Below are positions 17,071 through 24,484 of a DNA stretch of 64,000 bases, one piece after another. A model generated the notes under the pieces. That model made no database searches, was not told the origin of the DNA, and was given only the letters and a program-made list of their open reading frames with translations. The DNA is from an uncultured Colwellia sp. (lineage in GTDB: Bacteria; Pseudomonadota; Gammaproteobacteria; Enterobacterales; Alteromonadaceae): positions 55,308 through 119,307 of the forward strand of contig CAJXWZ010000015.1 of the NCBI GenBank assembly GCA_913062815.1, written 5' to 3'. The translations under genes and the position numbers were made by a program. The first letter of the stretch is position 1, and each line of letters begins with the position of its first letter.

Positions 17071-17721
17071 ATGAATTGGCAACGAGCTAGAACAGATGAG
17101 AAGAAGAATGAGAGGAAAGCCGCAATATATGGAGCTGCTTTGACCCTATTTAAAAAGAAGGGTTATGAAAAGGTAAGCTTTAACGCTATAGCCGTAGAAG
17201 CAGGTTTTACTAAATCTAATATGTATCGTTATTTTTGCTCTAAAGAAGAAATATTTTTAAATATTTTTGCGAGTTTATTTGACGATTGGTATGAAGACTG
17301 TAGCCAGCGTTTACAAAAGCTTGATGAAAATGTTGAAGTGACGTTATTTGCCAAAACTTGGGTAGCATCCTACAAGTCTCATCCAGAATTTTTGGATTTA
17401 ATACCCATACTTTTTATTTCGCTTGAAAATAATAGCTCTTTTGAACAGTTGCTTGAATTCAAAAAACTGTCAATGAACTTGCTTTACCAACTTGCTGTTA
17501 AGGTCAGCAAAATATATCCGACTATTCAAGATGAAAAAGCCTTTCAGTTTCTCACGCTAAGTTTTGCAGCAACGGCTAACTATTGGGCTGCACAATCTCA
17601 ACAAAATGAAGCGCTTGAAAAAATTTATCAACTGGAACAATTTAAAGTGCTGAAACCCAATTTTGAACAGAGCTTAACCGTATCTGTTGAGATAATTATT
17701 AAAGGCTTACAAGCCAGTTAG
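17071..17721 (+). CDS. TetR family transcriptional regulator
   Basis: 216 residues from ATG 17071 (MNWQRARTDEKK). The frame is open upstream to 16942, but that part covers the promoter and operator repeats, so it is non-coding. The HTH is GYEKVSFNAIAVEAGFTKSNMYRYFCSKEEIF split over residues 31-62. The C-terminal domain is helical and carries no assignable ligand motif. It is followed after 75 bp by an SRPBCC protein on the same strand, probably its regulatory target or operon partner. Confidence 0.9.
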   Translation: MNWQRARTDEKKNERKAAIYGAALTLFKKKGYEKVSFNAIAVEAGFTKSNMYRYFCSKEEIFLNIFASLFDDWYEDCSQRLQKLDENVEVTLFAKTWVASYKSHPEFLDLIPILFISLENNSSFEQLLEFKKLSMNLLYQLAVKVSKIYPTIQDEKAFQFLTLSFAATANYWAAQSQQNEALEKIYQLEQFKVLKPNFEQSLTVSVEIIIKGLQAS

Positions 17722-17796
17722 CGCAAAATCAACAAAGCTGTTTTAGCCACATTAGAACAGTTAAAAAAACATGTAATTTTAAACGAGGTTATAAAT

Positions 17797-18303
17797 ATGA
17801 CACATCACATCGAGCAAACAATTAAAGTTAATGTACCAGCAGAGAAAATTTGGCAAGTGTTAGGAGACTTTAGTAGTGTTGAAAAATTTGCAACCACAAT
17901 AAAAAGTTCACCCATTGTGAACGAAATAAGTTCAGGGGTAGGGGCGAAAAGGTTATGTACTTTTAATGACGGTTCAAGCCTTGTTGAAGAAATTATTGAT
18001 TTTCAAGCAGGGCAGGGGTATAGAATGGTACTGTCTGAGTTTTCACTGCCGTTAAAAAGTATGTATGCCGAGATGAAGGTAAGAGAAATTGATAAGCACA
18101 GCAGCGAGCTCTATATGTCTTCAGATTTTGTTGTTAAAGCAGGACCATTGGGTTGGTTGTTGGGCTTTTTAGTTATGCGACCAGTGATGAAAGGCGTTTT
18201 CAAGAAACTGATGAGTGGTTTGGCATATCACACAGTTACAGGTGAACGAATAGGTGAAAAAATACCGGCAAATGAAACCATGTCTAAGCTAATCATTAAC
18301 TAG
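17797..18303 (+). CDS. SRPBCC/polyketide cyclase-like (START-fold) protein
   Basis: 168 residues. It opens HHIEQTIKVNVPAEKIWQVLGDFSS, the typical first strand and helix of the SRPBCC superfamily, and continues with IVNEISSGVGAKRLCTF and the long C-terminal helix VMKGVFKKLMSGLAYH. These proteins hold hydrophobic ligands in a deep cavity. An AACGAGG site precedes the ATG. The TetR gene is immediately upstream. A perfect inverted repeat lies at its 3' end. Confidence 0.88.
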   Translation: MTHHIEQTIKVNVPAEKIWQVLGDFSSVEKFATTIKSSPIVNEISSGVGAKRLCTFNDGSSLVEEIIDFQAGQGYRMVLSEFSLPLKSMYAEMKVREIDKHSSELYMSSDFVVKAGPLGWLLGFLVMRPVMKGVFKKLMSGLAYHTVTGERIGEKIPANETMSKLIIN

Positions 18304-18314
18304 TTAAATGTTCA

Positions 18315-18353
18315 GCTATTCATAGCTAAACTGGAAACTTAGCTATGAATAGC
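18315..18353. terminator. Perfect 15-bp hairpin between convergent genes
   Basis: GCTATTCATAGCTAA (18315-18329) and its exact complement (18339-18353) flank a 9-nt loop. It lies between convergent genes. No clean T tract follows, so termination is plausible but not certain. Confidence 0.5.
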
Positions 18354-18443
18354 AGTCGAAAAATAATGCTGAATGATCGACAAAACCTTTTGTGCTGCAA
18401 TGCAAGTTAAACGGGTATCCTAATCACTCATAATTATTTCAAT

Positions 18444-18827
18444 TTACTGTTTTTTACTCATTGTTGCGACCGAGTCAAAATCATTTAAGTCAGTTTTAAT
18501 TTCACGCGCTCCGAAAAACTTAATCCATTTTTTAGGGTAAAGGAAGTAACCTTTATAACGGCATACTTTAGTGCGTAATAAGTTAAATGAGAGTAAAAAT
18601 ATATAAGCTAAATAATAAAAGACAAGTGTGCCAATAAAGCTTATTGATAGTATCTTAAGGCCGCAATAGAAAGAACCAATACCGAAAAATAAAGCAAAAA
18701 ACTTATGCTTTTTGTATTCGGGGTACTCATTAAATTGAAAGTAATCGAGCCTGTTCATATACCAGTTGCCAGTTTTAGAGCCTGACTCATTCAAGTATCT
18801 GTGTTCTCTAAACTTTTTATTAGGCAT
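18444..18827 (-). CDS. Hypothetical membrane protein, 127 aa
   Basis: Not recognised. An N-terminal polar part (about 40 residues, aromatic-rich: NWYMNRLDYFQFNEY) is followed by a hydrophobic block at roughly residues 43-82, enough for two membrane helices, then a basic segment with YPKKWIKFFG. Start and stop codons are two bases from the upstream PPOX gene (18829), so the two are probably co-transcribed. No function proposed. Confidence 0.6.
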   Translation of the reverse strand: MPNKKFREHRYLNESGSKTGNWYMNRLDYFQFNEYPEYKKHKFFALFFGIGSFYCGLKILSISFIGTLVFYYLAYIFLLSFNLLRTKVCRYKGYFLYPKKWIKFFGAREIKTDLNDFDSVATMSKKQ

Positions 18828-18828
18828 T

Positions 18829-19380
18829 TTATCGTTTATTGACCCTTAACTTATCCCGCTTTTGTTTTGACCTTTTTAATGACATCGAACAATGTAAAAA
18901 CATTTGGGTTATGGTGACTTCAATAACGGATTTTGGCGTTGATGAAAGGCCAAAATCTAAAGCCAAATGGTGCTCATCAACCGAAATTTTAGCCGTGCCA
19001 TTAACTCTTAATGTTTCATTTAAGTTAGGAACAAAGAATAAACAACCAACTTTTCCTGTTTCTATAATATTCAATAGGCTATCTATTCTATTGTTACCTC
19101 GGGCATCGGGAATAATGAGTGTGCTGTTATTTAAAATATTGACGAAGCCAGTCTCTCCACCACGAGGTGAAGTATTTATTTTGCCTTCGTTGTCAAAGGT
19201 TGAAATAACAACAAAGTCAGATGATGTAATAAAACTAATAGCATGTTCATCTAAGGCATGCATTTCTTTAGTTAGTGCTCGATCTTTAGGCATAGTATAA
19301 AGCTGCCTTAATTGACTTTTAGATTTGATATACACTCTTTCTCCAAACGCTTCTTTAATAGGCAAGCAGTTGTTGGTCAA
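18829..19380 (-). CDS. PPOX-type (pyridoxamine 5'-phosphate oxidase-like) FMN flavoprotein, MSMEG_1061-like
   Basis: 183 residues. The split-barrel flavin fold is visible in FITSSDFVVISTFDNEGKINTSPRGGE, where the family's SPRGD/GG loop binds FMN, and in IIPDARGNNRIDSLLNI and VGCLFFVPNLNETLRVNGTA, the long conserved block of MSMEG_1061-type proteins. The start is taken as TTG 19380 because the family N-terminus (LRQLY-PKDRAL-K) would otherwise be lost. Some relatives bind F420 rather than FMN. Substrate unknown. Confidence 0.87.
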   Translation of the reverse strand: MTNNCLPIKEAFGERVYIKSKSQLRQLYTMPKDRALTKEMHALDEHAISFITSSDFVVISTFDNEGKINTSPRGGETGFVNILNNSTLIIPDARGNNRIDSLLNIIETGKVGCLFFVPNLNETLRVNGTAKISVDEHHLALDFGLSSTPKSVIEVTITQMFLHCSMSLKRSKQKRDKLRVNKR

Positions 19381-19585
19381 AATAGCTAATAGAACTGCAA
19401 CAGGTATACTTTATATTTAACTTCTTACTGGAGATTAAGCACAAAGTGAAGCCTTCAGCGTCTTTGTTAGAAACCAAAGAATACACAAGGTAAATTGTAC
19501 TAAACAATACAATTACTCCGACTAAAATGAGCTCACCATAAAAGCTACTTGTACTAACTAAGAGCTAATGAACGATTACTTCTTT

Positions 19586-20041
19586 CTATTTTTTTACCAC
19601 CAAAAACATGCCTAGAATTAAGAATAATGCACCCAATATACGATTGGGGGTAATTTCTATTTTAGGATAACCCAGCCAGCCATTTTGATCTAATGCTAGC
19701 GACGCCAATATTTGCCCACAGACAATTGAAATTGCTAAAACTAACGCGCCTAGTTTAGGTGCTAAAAATATAGACAAGGCAATATTAAAGGCACCAAGCA
19801 AACCACCTAACCATGCCCACCATGGAATAGTTACTAAGGCATTAGGTTTAAACCATGATTCTCCTTGTAAAAGTGCAATAACGCCTAAAATAATTGTCCC
19901 AACAAGAAATGAAATAAATGCAGCTTGTATAGGGTTACTTAAAGCCAGTCTAAGCTGTGAGTTAACCCCAGCTTGAGCAGCTAGCGAAAAACCAATTAAA
20001 ACACTTAATGGTAACAACAGGTATATTCCTAAATTACTCAT
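19586..20041 (-). CDS. YdcZ/DUF606 family DMT-type transporter
   Basis: 151 residues with about five membrane helices. Family landmarks are an early GFSLAAQAGVNSQLR, AAFISFLVGTIIL, PWWAWLGGLLGAFNI, and a C-terminal GALFLILGMFLV. DUF606 proteins are half-size drug/metabolite transporters that probably dimerise. Substrate unknown. It starts 35 bp after the end of an attC-like element. Confidence 0.88.
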   Translation of the reverse strand: MSNLGIYLLLPLSVLIGFSLAAQAGVNSQLRLALSNPIQAAFISFLVGTIILGVIALLQGESWFKPNALVTIPWWAWLGGLLGAFNIALSIFLAPKLGALVLAISIVCGQILASLALDQNGWLGYPKIEITPNRILGALFLILGMFLVVKK

Positions 20042-20075
20042 TTAGCTTTCACTCCTATTTTGTAAAACTCTTGGC

Positions 20076-20169
20076 ACATAACACTCCAACAAAAGGCTAA
20101 AAATTGATGGCCAACTAAGGGAGGCAAGTGCAAAAAGCAACGGTTCTGTTATTTATGAGCGTGTTAGGC
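20076..20169 (-). other. attC-like element, candidate 3 (94 bp)
   Basis: Bounded by ACATAAC (20076-20082) and GTTAGGC (20163-20169). On the minus strand the DUF1697 stop codon sits within GCCTAAC. TAACAC and GTGTTA at the two ends are exactly complementary, and a CTC/GAG pair follows. This is the best of the four candidates. Confidence 0.45.
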
Positions 20170-20682
20170 ATTTTTTACCATAGAACTAATTTTATTCACG
20201 GTATTTAAATTACGGCCGGTGGTTGCTTGTCCTAAACATGACGCTATATTTGAGACGAGTTTTGAGCGGCCTATCCCTTGAGGTGCGTGCAAATAAAAAA
20301 CATTTCTCTTAACTGTGTATGCTTCAGAAGTCGCTATATATTTGCTTAATTTATCGTGCACTAACTTGATGTCATTTTTGCAAAAGTACAAGTGTACGAA
20401 TTTACCTTCAAACTCGTTGTATGGGTTATCTAAAGCTAAGCTTGAAAATGCAACTTCATCCAATGTGAATACCTCAGGTGTGAAACCAAAGTTTTTAGAA
20501 ACGATATTTTGAATATGTTCGGTTGGGTTATTAGGGCTTTTTAATACGATATTTCCACTTTGAATATAGGACGAAACACTTTGGTAATCACATTGCTTTA
20601 AAAGTTCAACAAGCTCTTTCATTGGCAATAGATTATTGCCACCAACATTAACCCCTTTAAATAATAAGATGAATTTTTTCAT
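20164..20682 (-). CDS. DUF1697 family protein
   Basis: 172 residues of the DUF1697 family, recognised by the start LLFKGVNVGGNNLLPMKELVELLKQ (split), the motif SYIQSGNIVLKSP, and the C-terminal YLHAPQGIGRSKL and GQATTGRNLNTVNKI segments. The family is common and has no known activity. Length is normal. It lies between two attC-like elements, so it may be a complete gene cassette. Confidence 0.92.
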   Translation of the reverse strand: MKKFILLFKGVNVGGNNLLPMKELVELLKQCDYQSVSSYIQSGNIVLKSPNNPTEHIQNIVSKNFGFTPEVFTLDEVAFSSLALDNPYNEFEGKFVHLYFCKNDIKLVHDKLSKYIATSEAYTVKRNVFYLHAPQGIGRSKLVSNIASCLGQATTGRNLNTVNKISSMVKNA

Positions 20683-20710
20683 TGAGTTTCCCTAAATATC
20701 ATACGGCCTC

Positions 20711-20806
20711 GCATAACAGGCCATAAGTAGTTTGCAAAAATATGCAGCGAAGAAGAGTCAAGCTAATGGGTAAACTACCTATTATACTATGACAGCATAG
20801 TTACTT
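20711..20806 (-). other. attC-like element, candidate 4 (96 bp)
   Basis: Bounded by GCATAAC (20711-20717) and GTTACTT (20800-20806). The CPBP-gene stop codon overlaps one end. Inner arms AGTAGTTT (from 20727) and AAACTACC (20772-20779) can pair. DUF1697 starts 29 bp beyond the other end. Confidence 0.4.
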
Positions 20807-21622
20807 GTCGCTTGTCTTTTTCTTTAAAAGTAACCGATATGTTGTAGTGGGCCAATCCCAACCAAAACGTAAGAAAACGAAAATAAGTAGACTTCCCCAT
20901 AAAGCGAAAACCGCACCAGTTTCACCAGCATAATATGGCGTATTGCCTGTGTTAATCGTTAAATCGCTAAAAACGTGAAAAATAAATAAATTTCCCGTTG
21001 TGTGAAGTAATACGCCAGTCCAAAGACTTTTCGATTTAATCCGAAACCATGTATAAACAAAATTAACACCAACAATCATGAGCGTAAAGCATACTAGTTG
21101 GTAGAGTAAAGGTGTATCATTACCATAATCACCCGTTACCATAATGGGAAAATGCCATAGTGCCCAAATTAGCCCAACAAAAATAGACACTTGATTTGGT
21201 GTGTATTTCTCTAAAAGTTTAGGTACAAGATAACCTCTCCAACCTATTTCTTCACCCATGGCCGATCGTCCAGCAAAATATGTTCCCTCTAATGCCATTA
21301 ATATCATAGGAATAAATGCTAATTTAGTCATGAAGTTAGACTCAAAACCAGCAAAGCCACCAAAACCGAAATACCAAATGATACCGTAGACAATAAATAA
21401 CTCTATTATTGGATAGAAATAACTAACCGCTAATAACCGACCACTACCGAGACCCCAACCAAAACCCTTGAGATTCTTTCGAACAATTAAACTGGTGATA
21501 ATAGAAGCTACGCCGGGGCACCACATCAAGCCGAAAGCATACCAACCATTACCTTCTATTGTTGCTATGAAGTAATAAAAAATGGAACTCAATAAAAAGG
21601 TAAGCAACAAGAAAAAGGACAC
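20801..21622 (-). CDS. CPBP family intramembrane glutamic endopeptidase
   Basis: 273 residues, about eight membrane helices. CPBP (CAAX protease-like) motifs are present: EExxxR in AMGEEIGWRGYL (Glu124, Glu125, Arg129), the WALWHFPIM motif with His, and LLHTTGN near the end. These membrane metallo- or glutamyl proteases process prenylated proteins in eukaryotes; bacterial members often serve in bacteriocin immunity or unknown processing. Start is GTG 21622, not certain. No bacteriocin gene is adjacent. Confidence 0.88.
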   Translation of the reverse strand: MSFFLLLTFLLSSIFYYFIATIEGNGWYAFGLMWCPGVASIITSLIVRKNLKGFGWGLGSGRLLAVSYFYPIIELFIVYGIIWYFGFGGFAGFESNFMTKLAFIPMILMALEGTYFAGRSAMGEEIGWRGYLVPKLLEKYTPNQVSIFVGLIWALWHFPIMVTGDYGNDTPLLYQLVCFTLMIVGVNFVYTWFRIKSKSLWTGVLLHTTGNLFIFHVFSDLTINTGNTPYYAGETGAVFALWGSLLIFVFLRFGWDWPTTTYRLLLKKKTSDK

Positions 21623-21806
21623 TTCTTGTTCTACAGAAATTGATTTTGAGCTATTGATTTTAATAAGGGGTAGTCCTTGTTTGATAATTAACCGTAAGTT
21701 AATAATAGTTACATTTTATTTGCTAGGACAGCTACCTTGTTATATGTTTTTCCTAGGAAACGCCTCTTTCATGGTCCTGTTTTCTCTTAATTAGTAGGAG
21801 AAATAA

Positions 21807-22268
21807 CTACTTTACGACCAGTTGATAAGTATTAAATTTACTACCAAAAAGTTCACTTTCGTTGACGCTTTTAGCTAACTTTTGTAGAAACTTATACTTA
21901 GGGCGGGTATGAAGAAAATGTATATAAACTTCTTTATGCCCTATAACTTTTGCCCACAGCATTAATTCATGGAATATTTTAATGCCAAGCCCCCATGAAG
22001 TATCATCGATAACGATTGCTAATTCGTATTTACCAGCTTCGAATTGTATACCGCACCAGCCGATAAGTTGATTATCTACCTTAATAGCACGTACTTTACA
22101 GCCATTACTTGCATCCACTGCTATCTTTGATTCCATCCAAGCTGCCGTAGTCTCTAGGTTAAATAATTCATGTTGCATCAAGTGTTCCCTGATTTTTAAC
22201 TTATTTAACAAAGGTAAGAAATTTTTTGGATTTGTCCTGTTAAATTTTACGTATTCTATTGTAGACAT
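21807..22268 (-). CDS. GNAT-like acetyltransferase
   Basis: 153 residues with a probable GNAT fold: the strand KVRAIKVDNQLIGWCGIQFEAGKYELAIVID leads into a motif-A-like turn SWGLGIKIFHELMLWAKVIGHKEVYIHFL. The canonical Q/RxxGxG/A is degenerate here (WGLGIK), so cofactor binding may differ. The C-terminal motif B is weak. Start ATG 22268. Assignment is by overall layout and is less secure than for the gene at 4980. Confidence 0.65.
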   Translation of the reverse strand: MSTIEYVKFNRTNPKNFLPLLNKLKIREHLMQHELFNLETTAAWMESKIAVDASNGCKVRAIKVDNQLIGWCGIQFEAGKYELAIVIDDTSWGLGIKIFHELMLWAKVIGHKEVYIHFLHTRPKYKFLQKLAKSVNESELFGSKFNTYQLVVK

Positions 22269-22375
22269 GCTACCCCCTTCCTTGATATAGAACTCTATTA
22301 TCGGGAAAATAATAGTAGAGAAAATGTTGGTGTGGCGAAAATAGTTAAGTGTTTTAATTCTTAATTATTAGCACT

Positions 22376-22762
22376 TTAGCTAATGTTCTTTGTCTTAATT
22401 AAATAGAGAGCAAACAGTACTATTAAAATTGAATCAAAGATTAATGTTAGGAATGCCTTTTCAATATATTGAACGCCAAAGATAAAAATGAGTGAAATAA
22501 ATGCAATCTTGCTAAGACTTACAATCACTAAAGATAAATTACGATAAACAGGCTTAAACGCGCCATAAATTAATAACATCCCCATCAAAAAAATTAAAAA
22601 GCCCCAACTTCTAACAATAACTTGAGCTAAAGGCTCAGTAAGCGCTTCGCCAAACATACTGATTAAAGCCGCTTGAGGAGCGAATACTGCAAATATCATC
22701 GAGCAGGTCAGTAAGCCTGCAACAATCATTATCCATTTAATATTAGTAATAAAAATATTCAA
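22376..22762 (-). CDS. Small integral membrane protein (four helices)
   Basis: 128 residues, almost wholly hydrophobic, with four predicted membrane helices at about 8-30, 47-67, 75-96 and 101-122. There are few charged residues and no catalytic motif. The pattern resembles small DUF4345-like membrane proteins, but I do not assign that family. Start is a TTG at 22762 with GGAG upstream. No function proposed. Confidence 0.55.
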   Translation of the reverse strand: MNIFITNIKWIMIVAGLLTCSMIFAVFAPQAALISMFGEALTEPLAQVIVRSWGFLIFLMGMLLIYGAFKPVYRNLSLVIVSLSKIAFISLIFIFGVQYIEKAFLTLIFDSILIVLFALYLIKTKNIS

Positions 22763-22883
22763 ATTAACTCCTAACTTTCCTTGTTATCTAAGGCATTAAT
22801 AATAGACAAAAAGTTTTTGATTAAAATATGACGAGAAACCGAGCCAAATGTGCAAAATCTAGCCTGCATAAATGGAATGTAAA

Positions 22884-23096
22884 TTAGTGACAGCACGCCC
22901 CATTTTCTTGCATTGGAGGACATTTAACGGTACCAAAAGAACAATAGACGCAACAATGACCAGGTAAAGGTTTTACAATTTTATGGCAAAATGTGCACTC
23001 ATAAAAGTATTGACAAGCATTTGTTGGCATAAGTTCTTTTTTCTTCGTTCCGCATTCGGGACAAGTGAAAATAGACGTTGGAATTACCTTGTTCAT
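22884..23096 (-). CDS. GDCCVxC-type cysteine-rich small protein
   Basis: 70 residues with eleven cysteines. Two CxxC knuckles (CPECGTKK and CTFCHK) are followed by GHCCVYCSFGTVKCPPMQ, which matches the GDCCVxC domain consensus (GDCCVxCSYGxxxCPPxQ). Proteins with this domain are small predicted metal-binding proteins, often found near mercury or heavy-metal genes; no such genes are near here. Likely binds zinc or another thiophilic metal. Confidence 0.85.
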   Translation of the reverse strand: MNKVIPTSIFTCPECGTKKKELMPTNACQYFYECTFCHKIVKPLPGHCCVYCSFGTVKCPPMQENGACCH

Positions 23097-23223
23097 TTAA
23101 TACCTCGATAGTACGAAGTGTTATTATTGAAAAACCCCTCATTAAAAGGCAAATATTAGTAGCTTAAAATATAAAACAAAGTGAACTTATGCCAATATTA
23201 GGAGACACCTTTAATTACCTTTG

Positions 23224-23682
23224 TTAGTTGCCATCTAGCTCGTTGAACCCTTCTAACCATCCGATGAAAGAGTTAGATGCTTTTTCAACAGTACAAGAAT
23301 CATGATTAAAAAACCATACCGGTATATCTAATTGCTTACTTTCGCAGTCTGTCAGTTTGAAACAATACATGTTGCCCTTGCAATCAGACGCAAATAAAAT
23401 ATGACCTTTTGGCATACCAACTGTTTCATAGAGCTTTGATAGTGAATATACATCTTCTAGGCTTAAAAAGTCCTGTACATCAGAAATATCGGCATTTAAA
23501 TCACAGATTTTAGTGAGTACATTTGGCGTATGAACTAATCCATATGTAGAGATTAAATATTTATAAGAGTCAGGCAAAAACGCAGCTAATTTCGCTTCAA
23601 GCTCTGCAATGTCATGACTAGCAATTGGGGTCATCGCAGTTTTACTTCCCCAGTTTTCTACAAACAGATCAACGCTATTCAT
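23224..23682 (-). CDS. SMI1/KNR4 (SUKH) family protein
   Basis: 152 residues of the SUKH superfamily: IAELEAKLAAFLPDSYKYLISTYG is the standard N-terminal helix pair (LPxxYxxFLxxxxG type), followed by DVYSLSKLYE, ILFASDCKGNMYCFKL (the family's xASDxxGNxYCF) and a C-terminal SFIGWLEGF. Many bacterial SUKH proteins are immunity proteins of polymorphic toxin systems. I see no toxin gene next to it, so it is an orphan or has another role. Confidence 0.85.
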   Translation of the reverse strand: MNSVDLFVENWGSKTAMTPIASHDIAELEAKLAAFLPDSYKYLISTYGLVHTPNVLTKICDLNADISDVQDFLSLEDVYSLSKLYETVGMPKGHILFASDCKGNMYCFKLTDCESKQLDIPVWFFNHDSCTVEKASNSFIGWLEGFNELDGN

Positions 23683-23733
23683 TTAAATATTCTCTTAATA
23701 CTTGTCTTGTAAAGCTTTTTACGCCGAACATAG

Positions 23734-24037
23734 TTACAGGGTTGGATGGTAAACATCTGTGAGCATATCCGACTTTTTAATTTGAGGGCCAAGATTAACA
23801 TAATGAAAAAGTAATCAGAAAATTATTATGTTTTTCACCACTGTTAGGTAACCCATTTTTATATAAGTCTTTAGCTATAGTCATATCTTCACGTGAACCT
23901 ACATGTCGAACTTTTGCACAACGTAAAGCTGGGATTGTTTTTGGCTACGACTCCATAGGTGAACCGTGATGTTCAATAACTGCTATTTTGGTTTTAGGGA
24001 AATTGATTACTAGAACGTCTACTAATGTACCTAAGTC
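23734..24037 (-). pseudogene. Remnant of a GyrI-like (AraC effector-binding) domain
   Basis: No intact ORF, but the minus strand encodes recognisable pieces in order. From about 24037: DLGTLVDVLVINFPKTKIAV, then IEHHGSPMES, then a TAG stop. In the same frame: RCAKVRHVGSREDMTIAKDL and YKNGLPNSGE. A +1 shift near 23780 then gives FHYVNLGPQIKKSDMLTDVY ending HPTL-stop at 23734. These match successive blocks of GyrI-like effector domains (xxVAVIEHxGSP, RCAVVRHVGS, LPxSGE, YLNL-TDVYxPL). The segment between the first two blocks is shortened. Hence at least one stop, one deletion and one frameshift: a decayed gene. Confidence 0.6.
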
Positions 24038-24484
24038 AATAAAAATAAAACGCCTCTAAAGAGCCTGAGAATAGTTGTTTAAAATCGGCGTCGAGGGAGT
24101 AAGAATCAAGTGTTTTTGTCCTGATTTATTTGCCCGTTAAGGAAGATTACTAACACTAAGTTTATTTGCTAGTTTGTAGCCATAAAAAACCAAATACCAT
24201 GCTCCATGAGGTATTAATCATTTGATTATATTGTTTTTGTATCGATAGAGTCTCCAGTTAGATGGCTAAATTAGCTACGCAAGTACACCTTGAGTTAGTA
24301 GCAGCTTGCATGCCGATTCATATAATTATTTTAGGTATGTCGTGAGGATTAATTAAACTAAACGGTGTAATTATCATCCAAAATTTTAATTGTTTCGTTT
24401 AATTTTTATTTTTTGATGGGTAGATAAAAAGCTTCTATACTTGAATATCTAAGTATTTAGGGACAAGTATTAATAAAGGATCTT
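24038..24484. other. Upstream region of the large lipoprotein gene, no intact gene
   Basis: About 450 bp without a convincing ORF. The part nearest the pseudogene may be further eroded coding sequence. The last 150 bp are very AT-rich and should contain the promoter of the 1382-codon gene. AAAGGA lies just before its ATG. Confidence 0.4.

Noticed and set aside
22376..22762. Firm DUF4345 assignment
   Set aside because: Only the number and spacing of hydrophobic helices agree; no motif supports it.
1..24400. Genomic island of phage or IS origin
   Set aside because: No transposase, integrase, phage structural gene or target-site repeats are visible in the window.
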